Positions 24,851 to 39,876 of a stretch of DNA of 64,000 nucleotides are shown here, piece by piece (position 1 is the first letter of the stretch; each line of letters opens with the position of its first letter). The position numbers and the translations under genes were made by a program. This DNA is from Hippophae tibetana (Eukaryota > Streptophyta > Magnoliopsida > Rosales > Elaeagnaceae). The notes beneath the pieces were generated by a model that was not told the origin of the DNA, did not search any database, and was given only the letters and a program-made list of their open reading frames with translations. The DNA lies in the NCBI GenBank assembly GCA_037013495.1, contig CM072807.1, forward strand, positions 28,686,802-28,750,801, given 5' to 3'.

Positions 24851-27800
24851 AACCTCGAGGCGGGTCATCATGACCCGGTTTTACCCTAACGGATACCCGG
24901 TTATATCTTGCTATTTCGGGGACGGAATCCAGCTTTCTTTTTATCAATATTCTCATAATTTGATTTCTGAGTGATTGACGGTCTCAATTTGAAGTAAAAC
25001 ATAATTTTAAATAAAACTTTCATTAATGAAGCAGATAAATACCCACGATAAATTAGATTTATTTTCTTCATTTTTTTCAAGTTTAAATTCACAGAATCGC
25101 TCAAAAAGATAAATTGAGACAATTTGCAATTTCCATATGCATAAAAAAAAGGAAAACGAAAAAACTAAAAATACAATTCCCTTGAAAAAGAGCAAAACAG
25201 AGATGTTTTCAAAAATGGCTCTCATAGTAAATGTTAGAATACAATTCAATCCAAAAGTTCAAAAAACCATATGAACGTATAATTTAAATGCAGCGGAAAC
25301 AAAATGGATGGGAAACATACCTCCTGCCATTTATCAAAATTATTTTCTTTTTGAAAAATTTCACTTTCAACATCGAGGCGGTTAAACCTGACCCGGTTTT
25401 ACCCTAACGGATACCCAGTCGTATCTTGCCATTCCGGGGACGGAATCCAACGTTCTTTTTATCAAAATTCACATAATTTGATTTCTAAGTAATTGACGGT
25501 CTCAATTTGAAGTAAAACATAATTTTAAATAAATATTTCATTAATGAAGCAGATAAATACCCACGATAAATTAGATTTATTTTCTTCATTTTTTCAAGTT
25601 TAAATTCACAGAATCGCTCAAAAGGATAAATTGTGACAATTTGCAATTTCCATATGCATAAAAAAAAGGAAAACGAAAAAACTAAAATTACAATTCCCGT
25701 GAAACAGAGCAAAAGAGAGATTTTTTCAAAAAATGGCTCTCATAGTAAATGTTAGAATACAATTCAATCTAAAAACGTTCAAAAAACCATATGAACGTAT
25801 AATTTAAATGCAGCGGAAACAAAATGGATTGAAAACATACCTCCTGCCATTGATCAAAATTTTTTATTTTTGAAAAATTTCACTTTCAACATCGAGGCGG
25901 GTCAACATGACCTGGTTTTACCCTAACGAATAACCGGTCATATCTTGTTATTACGGGGACGGAATCCAGCGTTCTTTTTATCAAAATTCTCATAATTCGA
26001 TTTCTGAGTTAATGATGGTCTCAATTTGAAGTAAAACATAATTTTAAATAAAAATTTCATTAATGAAATAGATAAATACACACGATAAATTAGATTTATT
26101 TTCTTCATTTTTTTCAAGTTTAAATTCAAAGAATCGCTCCAAAAGAAAAATTGAGACAATTTGCAAATTCCACTTGCATAAAAAATGGAAAACGAAAAAA
26201 CAAAAATTACAATTCCCGTGAAGCAGAGCAAAATAGAGATTTTTTCAAAAATGGCTCTCATAGTAAATGTTAGAATACAATTCAATCCAAAAACGTTCAA
26301 AAAACCATATGAACGTATAATTTAAATGCAGCGGACACAAAATGGATTGAAAACATACCTCCTGCCATTGATCAAAATTTCTTATTTTTGAAAAATTTCA
26401 CTTTCAACATCGAGGCGTTTCAACATGACCCGGTTTTACCCTGACGGATACCCGGTTATATCTTGCTATTCCGGGGACGGAATCCAGCGTTCTTTTTATC
26501 AAAATTCTCATAATTCGATTTCTGAGTGATTGACAGTCTCAATTTGAAGTAAAACATAATTTTTAAAAAAAATTTCATTAACGAAGCAGATAATTACCCA
26601 CGATAAATTAGATTTATTTTCTTCATATTTTTCAAGTTTAAATTCACAGAATCACTGAAAAAGATGTATTGAGACAATTTGAAATTTCCATATGCATCAA
26701 AAAAAGGAAATCGAAAAAACTAAAATTACAATTCCCCTGAAACATAGCAAAATAGAGATTTTTTCAAAAATGGCTCTAATAGTAAATGTTAGAATACAAT
26801 TCAATCCAAAAACGTTAAAAAAACCATATGAACGTATAATTTAAATGCAGCGGAATCAAAATGGATAGGAAACATACCTCCTGCCAGTGATCAAAATTAT
26901 TTTATTTTCAAAACTTTCACTTTCAACATCGAGGCTGGTCAACATAACCCGGTTTTACCCTAACGGATACCCGGTCATATCTTGCTATTCCGGGGACGGA
27001 ATCCAGTGTTCTTTTTATCAAAATTCTCATAATTCAATTTCTGAGTAATTGACCGTCTCAATTTGAAGTAAAACATCATTTTTAAAAAAATTAATTAACG
27101 AAGCACATAAATTTCCACGATAAATTAGATTTATTTTCTTCATTTTTTTCAAGTTTAAATTCACAGAATCGCTTCAAAAGAAAAATTGAGACAATTTGCA
27201 ATTTCCACTTGCATAAAAAAAGGAAAACGAAAAAACTAAAATTACAATTCCCGTGAAACAGAGCAAAACAGAGATTTTTTCAAAAATGGCTCTCATAGTA
27301 AATGTTAGAATACAATTCAATCCAAAAACGTTCAAAAAACCATATGAACGTATAACTTAAATGCAGCGGAAACAAAAAGGATAGGAAACATACCTCCTGC
27401 CATTGATCAAAATTATTTTATATTTCAAAAATTTCACTTTCAACATCGATGCGGGTCAACCCGACCTGGTTTGACCATAACGGATACCCGGTCGTATCTT
27501 GCTATTCTGGGGACGGAATCCAGCGTTCTTTTTAACAAAATTCTCATAATTCGATTTCTAAGTGATTGATGGTCTGAATTTGAAGTAAAACATAATTTTA
27601 AATAAAAATTTAATTAATGAAGCAAATAAATACACAAGATAAATTAGATTTATTTTCTTCATTTTTTTCAAGTTTAAATTCAGAGAATCACTCAAAAATA
27701 TAAATTGAGACAATTTGCAATTTTCATATGCATAAAAAAAAGGAAAACGAAAAAACTAAAATTAAAATTTCAGTTAAACAAAGCAAAACAGAGATTTTTT

Positions 27801-27959
27801 CAAAAATGGCTTTCATAGTAAATGTTAGAATACAATTCAATCCAAAAAGTTCAAAAAACCATATGAACGTATAATTTAAATGCAGCGGAAACAAAATGGA
27901 TTGAAAACATACCTCCTGCCATTGATCAAAATTTTTTATTTTTGAAAAATTTCACTTTC
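24851..27959. repeat. HOR block C, copy 2 (6 monomers, 3109 bp)
   Basis: Monomers start at 24851, 25369, 25888, 26406, 26925 and 27442. The copy is shifted 3109-3110 bp from copy 1, with only scattered single differences. Private variants include attgtgac near 25632 and gagttaatg near 26009. Neither affects the spacing. Confidence 0.95.
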
Positions 27960-30900
27960 AACCTCGAGGCGGGTCATCATGACCCGGTTTTACCCTAACG
28001 GATACCCGGTTATATCTTGCTATTTCGGGGACGGAATCCAGCTTTCTTTTTATCAATATTCTCATAATTTGATTTCTGAGTGATTGACGGTCTCAATTTG
28101 AAGTAAAACATAATTTTAAATAAAACTTTCATTAATGAAGCAGATAAATACCCACGATAAATTAGATTTATTTTCTTCATTTTTTTCAAGTTTAAATTCA
28201 CAGAATCGCTCAAAAAGATAAATTGAGACAATTTGCAATTTCCATATGCATAAAAAAAAGGAAAACGAAAAAACTAAAAATACAATTCCCTTGAAAAAGA
28301 GCAAAACAGAGATGTTTTCAAAAATGGCTCTCATAGTAAATGTTAGAATACAATTCAATCCAAAAGTTCAAAAAACCATATGAACGTATAATTTAAATGC
28401 AGCGGAAACAAAATGGATGGGAAACATACCTCCTGCCATTTATCAAAATTATTTTCTTTTTGAAAAATTTCACTTTCAACATCGAGGCGGTTAAACCTGA
28501 CCCGGTTTTACCCTAACGGATACCCAGTCGTATCTTGCCATTCCGGGGACGGAATCCAACGTTCTTTTTATCAAAATTCACATAATTTGATTTCTAAGTA
28601 ATTGACGGTCTCAATTTGAAGTAAAACATAATTTTAAATAAATATTTCATTAATGAAGCAGATAAATACCCACGATAAATTAGATTTATTTTCTTCATTT
28701 TTTCAAGTTTAAATTCACAGAATCGCTCAAAAGGATAAATTGAGACAATTTGCAATTTCCATATGCATAAAAAAAAGGAAAACGAAAAAACTAAAATTAC
28801 AATTCCCGTGAAACAGAGCAAAAGAGAGATTTTTTTCAAAAAATGGCTCTCATAGTAAATGTTAGAATACAATTCAATCTAAAAACGTTCAAAAAACCAT
28901 ATGAACGTATAATTTAAATGCAGCGGAAACAAAATGGATTGAAAACATACCTCCTGCCATTGATCAAAATTTTTTATTTTTGAAAAATTTCACTTTCAAC
29001 ATCGAGGCGGGTCAACATGACCTGGTTTTACCCTAACGAATAACCGGTCATATCTTGTTATTACGGGGACGGAATCCAGCGTTCTTTTTATCAAAATTCT
29101 CATAATTCGATTTCTGAGTGAATGATGGTCTCAATTTGAAGTAAAACATAATTTTAAATAAAAATTTCATTAATGAAATAGATAAATACACACGATAAAT
29201 TAGATTTATTTTCTTCATTTTTTTCAAGTTTAAATTCAAAGAATCGCTCCAAAAGAAAAATTGAGACAATTTGCAAATTCCACTTGCATAAAAAATGGAA
29301 AACGAAAAAACAAAAATTACAATTCCCGTGAAGCAGAGCAAAATAGAGATTTTTTCAAAAATGGCTCTCATAGTAAATGTTAGAATACAATTCAATCCAA
29401 AAACGTTCAAAAAACCATATGAACGTATAATTTAAATGCAGCGGACACAAAATGGATTGAAAACATACCTCCTGCCATTGATCAAAATTTCTTATTTTTG
29501 AAAAATTTCACTTTCAACATCGAGGCGTTTCAACATGACCCGGTTTTACCCTGACGGATACCCGGTTATATCTTGCTATTCCGGGGACGGAATCCAGCGT
29601 TCTTTTTATCAAAATTCTCATAATTCGATTTCTGAGTGATTGACAGTCTCAATTTGAAGTAAAACATAATTTTTAAAAAAAATTTCATTAACGAAGCAGA
29701 TAATTACCCACGATAAATTAGATTTATTTTCTTCATATTTTTCAAGTTTAAATTCACAGAATCACTGAAAAAGATGTATTGAGACAATTTGAAATTTCCA
29801 TATGCATCAAAAAAAGGAAATCGAAAAAACTAAAATTACAATTCCCCTGAAACATAGCAAAATAGAGATTTTTTCAAAAATGGCTCTAATAGTAAATGTT
29901 AGAATACAATTCAATCCAAAAACGTTAAAAAAACCATATGAACGTATAATTTAAATGCAGCGGAATCAAAATGGATAGGAAACATACCTCCTGCCAGTGA
30001 TCAAAATTATTTTATTTTCAAAACTTTCACTTTCAACATCGAGGCTGGTCAACATAACCCGGTTTTACCCTAACGGATACCCGGTCATATCTTGCTATTC
30101 CGGGGACGGAATCCAGTGTTCTTTTTATCAAAATTCTCATAATTCAATTTCTGAGTAATTGACCGTCTCAATTTGAAGTAAAACATCATTTTTAAAAAAA
30201 TTAATTAACGAAGCACATAAATTTCCACGATAAATTAGATTTATTTTCTTCATTTTTTTCAAGTTTAAATTCACAGAATCGCTTCAAAAGAAAAATTGAG
30301 ACAATTTGCAATTTCCACTTGCATAAAAAAAGGAAAACGAAAAAACTAAAATTACAATTCCCGTGAAACAGAGCAAAACAGAGATTTTTTCAAAAATGGC
30401 TCTCATAGTAAATGTTAGAATACAATTCAATCCAAAAACGTTCAAAAAACCATATGAACGTATAACTTAAATGCAGCGGAAACAAAAAGGATAGGAAACA
30501 TACCTCCTGCCATTGATCAAAATTATTTTATATTTCAAAAATTTCACTTTCAACATCGATGCGGGTCAACCCGACCTGGTTTGACCATAACGGATACCCG
30601 GTCGTATCTTGCTATTCTGGGGACGGAATCCAGCGTTCTTTTTAACAAAATTCTCATAATTCGATTTCTAAGTGATTGATGGTCTGAATTTGAAGTAAAA
30701 CATAATTTTAAATAAAAATTTAATTAATGAAGCAAATAAATACACAAGATAAATTAGATTTATTTTCTTCATTTTTTTCAAGTTTAAATTCAGAGAATCA
30801 CTCAAAAATATAAATTGAGACAATTTGCAATTTTCATATGCATAAAAAAAAGGAAAACGAAAAAACTAAAATTAAAATTTCAGTTAAACAAAGCAAAACA

Positions 30901-31069
30901 GAGATTTTTTCAAAAATGGCTTTCATAGTAAATGTTAGAATACAATTCAATCCAAAAAGTTCAAAAAACCATATGAACGTATAATTTAAATGCAGCGGAA
31001 ACAAAATGGATTGAAAACATACCTCCTGCCATTGATCAAAATTTTTTATTTTTGAAAAATTTCACTTTC
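27960..31069. repeat. HOR block C, copy 3 (6 monomers, 3110 bp)
   Basis: Monomers start at 27960, 28478, 28998, 29516, 30035 and 30552. It is the same six subtypes in the same order. The one-base length difference from copy 2 is explained by an extra T in the gagatttttttc run near 28831. Confidence 0.95.
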
Positions 31070-34000
31070 AACCTCGAGGCGGGTCATCATGACCCGGTTT
31101 TACCCTAACGGATACCCGGTTATATCTTGCTATTTCGGGGACGGAATCCAGCTTTCTTTTTATCAATATTCTCATAATTTGATTTCTGAGTGATTGACGG
31201 TCTCAATTTGAAGTAAAACATAATTTTAAATAAAACTTTCATTAATGAAGCAGATAAATACCCACGATAAATTAGATTTATTTTCTTCATTTTTTTCAAG
31301 TTTAAATTCACAGAATCGCTCAAAAAGATAAATTGAGACAATTTGCAATTTCCATATGCATAAAAAAAAGGAAAACGAAAAAACTAAAAATACAATTCCC
31401 TTGAAAAAGAGCAAAACAGAGATGTTTTCAAAAATGGCTCTCATAGTAAATGTTAGAATACAATTCAATCCAAAAGTTCAAAAAACCATATGAACGTATA
31501 ATTTAAATGCAGCGGAAACAAAATGGATGGGAAACATACCTCCTGCCATTTATCAAAATTATTTTCTTTTTGAAAAATTTCACTTTCAACATCGAGGCGG
31601 TTAAACCTGACCCGGTTTTACCCTAACGGATACCCAGTCGTATCTTGCCATTCCGGGGACGGAATCCAACGTTCTTTTTATCAAAATTCACATAATTTGA
31701 TTTCTAAGTAATTGACGGTCTCAATTTGAAGTAAAACATAATTTTAAATAAATATTTCATTAATGAAGCAGATAAATACCCACGATAAATTAGATTTATT
31801 TTCTTCATTTTTTCAAGTTTAAATTCACAGAATCGCTCAAAAGGATAAATTGAGACAATTTGCAATTTCCATATGCATAAAAAAAAGGAAAACGAAAAAA
31901 CTAAAATTACAATTCCCGTGAAACAGAGCAAAAGAGAGATTTTTTCAAAAAATGGCTCTCATAGTAAATGTTAGAATACAATTCAATCTAAAAACGTTCA
32001 AAAAACCATATGAACGTATAATTTAAATGCAGCGGAAACAAAATGGATTGAAAACATACCTCCTGCCATTGATCAAAATTTTTTATTTTTGAAAAATTTC
32101 ACTTTCAACATCGAGGCGGGTCAACATGACCTGGTTTTACCCTAACGAATAACCGGTCATATCTTGTTATTACGGGGACGGAATCCAGCGTTCTTTTTAT
32201 CAAAATTCTCATAATTCGATTTCTGAGTGAATGATGGTCTCAATTTGAAGTAAAACATAATTTTAAATAAAAATTTCATTAATGAAATAGATAAATACAC
32301 ACGATAAATTAGATTTATTTTCTTCATTTTTTTCAAGTTTAAATTCAAAGAATCGCTCCAAAAGAAAAATTGAGACAATTTGCAAATTCCACTTGCATAA
32401 AAAATGGAAAACGAAAAAACAAAAATTACAATTCCCGTGAAGCAGAGCAAAATAGAGATTTTTTCAAAAATGGCTCTCATAGTAAATGTTAGAATACAAT
32501 TCAATCCAAAAACGTTCAAAAAACCATATGAACGTATAATTTAAATGCAGCGGACACAAAATGGATTGAAAACATACCTCCTGCCATTGATCAAAATTTC
32601 TTATTTTTGAAAAATTTCACTTTCAACATCGAGGCGTTTCAACATGACCCGGTTTTACCCTGACGGATACCCGGTTATATCTTGCTACTCCGGGGACGGA
32701 ATCCAGCGTTCTTTTTATCAAAATTCTCATAATTCGATTTCTGAGTGATTGACAGTCTCAATTTGAAGTAAAACATAATTTTTAAAAAAAATTTCATTAA
32801 CGAAGCAGATAATTACCCACGATAAATTAGATTTATTTTCTTCATATTTTTCAAGTTTAAATTCACAGAATCACTGAAAAAGATGTATTGAGACAATTTG
32901 AAATTTCCATATGCATCAAAAAAAGGAAATCGAAAAAACTAAAATTACAATTCCCCTGAAACATAGCAAAATAGAGATTTTTTCAAAAATGGCTCTAATA
33001 GTAAATGTTAGAATACAATTCAATCCAAAAACGTTAAAAAAACCATATGAACGTATAATTTAAATGCAGCGGAATCAAAATGGATAGGAAACATACCTCC
33101 TGCCAGTGATCAAAATTATTTTATTTTCAAAACTTTCACTTTCAACATCGAGGCTGGTCAACATAACCCGGTTTTACCCTAACGGATACCCGGCCATATC
33201 TTGCTATTCCGGGGACGGAATCCAGTGTTCTTTTTATCAAAATTCTCATAATTCAATTTCTGAGTAATTGACCGTCTCAATTTGAAGTAAAACATCATTT
33301 TTAAAAAAATTAATTAACGAAGCACATAAATTTCCACGATAAATTAGATTTATTTTCTTCATTTTTTTCAAGTTTAAATTCACAGAATCGCTTCAAAAGA
33401 AAAATTGAGACAATTTGCAATTTCCACTTGCATAAAAAAAGGAAAACGAAAAAACTAAAATTACAATTCCCGTGAAACAGAGCAAAACAGAGATTTTTTC
33501 AAAAATGGCTCTCATAGTAAATGTTAGAATACAATTCAATCCAAAAACGTTCAAAAAACCATATGAACGTATAACTTAAATGCAGCGGAAACAAAAAGGA
33601 TAGGAAACATACCTCCTGCCATTGATCAAAATTATTTTATATTTCAAAAATTTCACTTTCAACATCGATGCGGGTCAACCCGACCCGGTTTGACCATAAC
33701 GGATACCCGGTCGTATCTTGCTATTCTGGGGACGGAATCCAGCGTTCTTTTTAACAAAATTCTCATAATTCGATTTCTAAGTGATTGATGGTCTGAATTT
33801 GAAGTAAAACATAATTTTAAATAAAAATTTAATTAATGAAGCAAATAAATACACAAGATAAATTAGATTTATTTTCTTCATTTTTTTCAAGTTTAAATTC
33901 AGAGAATCACTCAAAAATATAAATTGAGACAATTTGCAATTTTCATATGCATAAAAAAAAGGAAAACGAAAAAACTAAAATTAAAATTTCAGTTAAACAA

Positions 34001-34178
34001 AGCAAAACAGAGATTTTTTCAAAAATGGCTTTCATAGTAAATGTTAGAATACAATTCAATCCAAAAAGTTCAAAAAACCATATGAACGTATAATTTAAAT
34101 GCAGCGGAAACAAAATGGATTGAAAACATACCTCCTGCCATTGATCAAAATTTTTTATTTTTGAAAAATTTCACTTTC
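31070..34178. repeat. HOR block C, copy 4 (6 monomers, 3109 bp)
   Basis: Monomers start at 31070, 31588, 32107, 32625, 33144 and 33661. Private variants include ctactccgg near 32687 and ggccatatc near 33196. The last monomer reads cccgacccgg where the other three copies read cccgacctgg. The match with the HOR continues into the next monomer until about 34240, where ctattccggagac replaces ctatttcgggg. This marks the right edge of the domain. Confidence 0.95.
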
Positions 34179-36251
34179 AACCTCGAGGCGGGTCATCATG
34201 ACCCGGTTTTACCCTAACGGATACCCGGTTATATCTTGCTATTCCGGAGACGGAATCCAACGTTCTTTTTATCAATATTCTCATAATTCGATTTCTGAGT
34301 GATTGACGGTCTCAATTTGAAGTAAAACATAATTTTGAATAAAAATTTCATTAATGAAATAGATAAATACCCACGCTAAATTAGATTTATTTTCTTCATT
34401 TTTTTCAAGTTTAAATTCATAGAATCACTCCAAAAGATAAATTGAGACAATTTGCAATTTCCACTTGCATACAAAATGGAAAACGAAAAAACTAAAATTA
34501 CAATTCCCATGAAGCAGAGCAAAACAGAGATGTTTTCAAAAATGGCTCTCATAGTAAATGTTAGAATACAATTCAATCCAAAAACGTTCAAAAAACCATA
34601 TGAACGTATAATTTAAATGCAGCGGACACAAAATGGATTGAAAACATACCTCCTGCCATTGATCAAAATTTCTTATTTTTGAAAAATTTCACTTTTAACA
34701 TCGAGGCGGTTCAACATGACCCGGTTTTACCCTAACGGATACCCGGTTATATCTTGCTATTCCGGGGACGGAATCCAGCGTTCTTTTTATCAAAATTCTC
34801 ATAATTCGATTTCTGAGTGATTGACGGTCTCAATTTGAAGTAAAACATAATTTTAAAAAAAAATTTCATTAACGAAGAAAATAAATACCCACGATAAATT
34901 AGATTTATTTTCTTCATATTTTTCAAGTTTAAATTCACAGAATCGCTGAAAAAGATGTATTGAGACAATTTGCAATTTCCATATGCATCAAAAAAAGGAA
35001 ATCGAAAAAAAAAATTACAATTCCCCTTAAACAGAGCAAAATAGAGATTTTTTTCAAAAATGGCTCTCATAGTAAATGTTAGAATACAATTCAATCCAAA
35101 ATCGTTCAAAAAACCATATGAACGTATAATTTAAATGCAGCGGAAACAAAATGGATTGAAAACATACCTCCTGCCAGTGATCAAAATTATTTTATTTTCA
35201 AAACTTTCACTTTCAACATCGAGGCGGGTCAACATGACCCGATTTTACCCTAACGGATACCCGGTCATATCTTGCTATTCCGGGGACGGAATCCAGTGTT
35301 CTTTTTATCAAAATTCTCATAATTTGATTTCTGAGTAATTGACCGTCTCAATTTGAAGTAAAACATCATTTTTAAAAAAATTAATTAACGAAGCAGATAA
35401 ATTTCCACGATAAATTAGATTTATTTTCTTCATTTTTTTCAAGTTTAAATTCACAGAATCCCTCAAAAAGATATATTGAGACAATTTGAAATTTCCATAT
35501 GCATCAAAAAAAGGAAAATGAAAAAATAAAATTACAATTCCCGTGAAACAGGGCAAAAGAGAGATTTTTTCAAAAATGGCTCTCACAGTAAATGTTAGAA
35601 TACAATTCAATCCAAAAACGTTCAAAAAACCATATGAACGTATAATTTAAATGCAGCGGAAACAAAATGGATAGGAAACATACCTCCTGCCATTGATCCA
35701 AATTATTTTATATTTCAAAAATTTCACTTTCAACATCGATGCGGGTCAACCCGACCCGGTTTGACCATAACGGACACCCGGTCGTATCTTGCTATTCTGG
35801 GGACGGAATCCAGCGTTCTTTTTATCAAAATTCTCATAATTCGATTTCTAAGTGATTGATGGTCTCAATTTGAAGTAAAACATAATTTTAAATAAAAATT
35901 TAATTAATGAAGCAAATAAATACACAAGATAAATTAGATTTATTTTCTTCATTTTTTTCAAGTTTAAATTCACAGAATCACTCAAAAATATAAATTGAGA
36001 CAATTTGCAATTTTCATATGCATAAAAAAAAAGGAAAACGAAAAAACTAAAATTAAAATTTCAGTTAAACAGAGCAAAACAGAGATTTTTTCAAAAATGG
36101 CTCTCATAGTAAATGTTAGAATACAATTCAATCCAAAAACGTTCAAAAAACCATATGAACATATAATTTAAATGCAGCGGAAACAAAATGGATTGAAAAC
36201 ATACTTCCTGCCATTGATCAAAATTTTTTATTTTTGAAAAATTTCACTTTC
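34179..36251. repeat. Irregular monomers right of block C
   Basis: Monomers start at 34179, 34697, 35215 and 35732. Their subtypes (gggtcatcat, ggttcaacatg, gggtcaacatg with the cagtgatc linker, tgcgggtcaaccc) are those of block C positions 1, a variant of 4, 5 and 6. They look like a diverged, shortened relative of the 6-mer. No gene is visible. Confidence 0.75.
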
Positions 36252-37807
36252 AACCTCGAGGCGGGTCATCATGACCCGGTTTTACCGTAACGGATACCCG
36301 GTTATATATTGCTATTACGGGGACGGAATCCAACGTTCTTTTTATCAATATTCTCATAATTCGATTTCTGAGTGATTGACGGTCTCAATTTGAAGTAAAA
36401 CATAATTTTGAATAAAAATTTCATTAATGAAGCAAATAAATACCCACGCTAAATTAGATTTATTTTCTTCATTTTTTTCAAGTTTAAATTCATAGAATCA
36501 ATCAAAAAGATAAATTGAGACAATTTGCAATTTCCATATGCATAAAAAAGAGGAAAACGAAAAAACTAAAAATACAATTCCCATGAAACAGAGCAAAACA
36601 GAGATGTTTTCAAAAATGGCTCTCATAGTAAATGTTAGAATACAATTCAATCCAAAAAGTTCAAAAAACCATATGAACGTATAATTTAAATGCAGCGGAA
36701 ACAAAATGGATGGGAAACATACCTCATGCCATTGATCAAAATTTTTTATTTTTGAAAAATTTCTCTTTTAACATCGAGGCGGTTCAACCTGACCCGGTTT
36801 TACCCTAAGGGATACCCGGTCATATCTTGATATTCCGGGGACGGAATCCAACGTTTTTTTTTATCAAAATTCACATAATTAGATTTCTGAGTGATTGACG
36901 ATCTCAATTTGAAGTAAAACATCATTTTAAATAAATATTTCATTAATGAAGCAGATAAATACACACGATAAATTAGATTTATTTTCTTCATTTTTTCAAG
37001 TTTAAATTCACAGAATCGCTGAAAAAGAAAAATTGAGACAATTTGCAATTTCCATATGCATAATAAAAAGGAAAACGAAAAAACAAAAATTACAATTCCC
37101 GTGAAATAGAGCAAAACAGAGATATTTTTCAAAAATGGCTCTCATAGTAAATGTTAGAATACAATTCAATCCAAAATCGTTCAAAAAACCATATGAACGT
37201 ATAATTTAAATGCAGCGGAAACAAAATGGATTGAAAACATACCTCCTGCCATTGATCAAAATTTTTTATTTTTGAAACATTTCACTTTCAACATCGAGGC
37301 GGGTCAACATGACCCGGTTTTACCCTAAAGAATAACCGGTCATATCTTGTTATTCCGGGGACGGAATCCAGTTTTCTTTTTATCAAAATTCTCATAATTT
37401 GATTTCTGAGTGAATGACGGTCTCAATTTGAAGTAAAACATAATTTTAAATAAAAATTTCATTAACGAAATAGATAAATACACACGATAAATTAGATTTA
37501 TTTTCTTCATTTTTTTCAAGTTTATATTCAAAGAATCGCTTCAAAAGAAAAATTGAGACAATTTGCAATTTCCACTTGCATAAAAAAAGGAAAACGAAAA
37601 AACTAAAATTACAATTCCCGTGAAACAGAGCAAAACAGAGATTTTTTCAAAAATAACTCTCATAGTAAATGTTAGAATACAATTCAATCCAAAAACGTTC
37701 AAAAAACCATATGAAGGTATAATTTAAATGCAGCAGACACAAAATGGATTGAAAACATACCTCCTGCCATTGATCAAAAATTTTTATTTTTGATAAATTT
37801 CACTTTC
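36252..37807. repeat. Three-monomer segment, left copy (repeat offset 2075 bp)
   Basis: Monomers at 36252, 36770 and 37290 match those at 38327, 38845 and 39364. They share rare variants such as ttttaccgtaacgg, acctcatgcc, ccctaagggatacc with cttgatattcc, and ccctaaagaataaccgg. Similarity runs back to about 35960 and stops near 37525. One gggtcatcat monomer (37808-38326) separates the copies, so the shift equals four monomers. Confidence 0.88.
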
Positions 37808-38326
37808 AACATCGAGGCGGGTCATCATGACCCGGTTTTACCCTAACGGATACCCGGTTATATCTTGCTATTCCGGGGACGGAATCTAGTGTTCTTTTTA
37901 TCAATATTCTCATAATTCGATTTCTGAGTGATCGACGGTCTCAATTTGAAGTAAAATATAATTTTAAATAAAAATTTCATTAATGAAGCAGATAAATACC
38001 CATGATAAATTAGATTTATTTTCTTTATTTTTTTCAAGTTTAAATTCACAGAATCACTCAAAAAGATAAATTGAGACAATTTGCAATTTTCATATGCTTA
38101 AAAAAAAGGAAAACGAAAAAACTAAAATTAAAATTTCAGTTAAACAGAGCAAAACAGAGATTTTTTCAAAAATGGCTCTCATAGTAAATGTTAGAATACA
38201 ATTCAATCCAAAAACGTTCAAAAAACCATATGAACATATAATTTAAATGCAGCGGAAACAAAATGGATTGAAAACATACCTCCTGCCATTGATCAAAATT
38301 TTTTATTTTTGAAAAATTTCACTTTC

Positions 38327-39876
38327 AACCTCGAGGCGGGTCATCATGACCCGGTTTTACCGTAACGGATACCCGATTATATCTTGCTATTACGGGGAGG
38401 GAATCCAACGTTCTTTTTATCAATATTCTCATAATTCGATTTCTCAGTGATTGACGGTCTCAATTTGAAGTAAAACATAATTTTGAATAAAAATTTCATT
38501 AATGAAGCAAATAAATACCCACGCTAAATTAGATTTAATTTCTTCATTTTTTTCAAGTTTAAATTCATAGAATCAATCAAAAAGATAAATTGACACAATT
38601 TGCAATTTCCATATGCATAAAAAAAAGGAAAACGAAAAAACTAAAAATACAATTCCCATGAAACAGAGCAAAACAGAGATGTTTTCAAAAATGGCTCTCA
38701 TAGTAAATGTTAGAATACAATTCAATCCAAAAAGTTCAAAAAACCATATGAACGTATAATTTAAATGCAGCGGAAACAAAATGGATGGGAAACATACCTC
38801 ATGCCATTGATCAAAATTTTTTATTTTTGAAAAATTTCACTTTTAACATCGAGGCGGTTCAACCTGACCCGGTTTTACCCTAAGGGATACCCGGTCATAT
38901 CTTGATATTCCGAGGACGGAATCCAACGTTTTTTTTATCAAAATTCACATAATTAGATTTCTGAGTGATTGACGGTCTCAATTTGAAGTAAAACATCATT
39001 TTAAATAAATATTTCATTAATGAAGCAGATAAATACACACGATAAATTAGATTTATTTTCTTCATTTTTTCAAGTTTAAATTCACAGAATCGCTGAAAAA
39101 GATAAATTGAGACAATTTGCAATTTCCATATGCATAATAAAAAGGAAAACGAAAAAACAAAAATTACAATTCCCGTGAAATAGAGCAAAACAGAGATATT
39201 TTTCAAAAATGGCTCTCATAGTAAATGTTAGAATACAATTCAATCCAAAATTGTTCAAAAAACCATATGAACGTATAATTTAAATGCAACGGAAACAAAA
39301 TGGATTGAAAACATACCTCCTGCCATTGATCAAAATTTTTTATTTTTGAAAAATTTCACTTTCAACATCGAGGCGGGTCAAAATGACCCGGTTTTACCCT
39401 AAAGAATAACCGGTCATATCTTGTTATTCCGGGGACGGAATCCAGTTTTCTTTTTATCAAAATTCTCATAATTTGATTTCTGAGTGAATGACGGTCTCAA
39501 TTTGAAGTAAAACATAATTTTAAATAAAAATTTCATTAATGAAATAGATAAATACACACGATAAATTAGATTTATTTTCTTCATTTTTTCAAGTTTAAAT
39601 TCAAAGAATCGCTCCAAAAGATAAATTGAGACAATTTTCAATTTCCACTTGCATAAAAAAAGGAAAACGAAAAAACTAAAATTTCAATTCCCGTGAAACA
39701 GAGCAAAATAGAGATTTTCAAAAATGGCTCTAATAGTAAATGTTAGAATACAATTCAATCCAAAAACGTTCAAAAAATCATATGAACGTATAATTTAAAT
39801 GCAGCGGAAAGAATGGTTTGAAAACATACCTCCTGCCATTGATCAAAATTTTTTATTTTTGAAAAATTTCACTTTC
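38327..39876. repeat. Three-monomer segment, right copy
   Basis: This is the second copy of the segment above, shifted by 2074-2075 bp. Its right end, from about 39600, changes to the block B style (gctccaaaagataaattgag, ttttcaatttccacttgc, gcggaaagaatgg). The junction therefore joins two HOR families within one monomer. The last monomer is the shortest in the window (513 bp). Confidence 0.86.
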
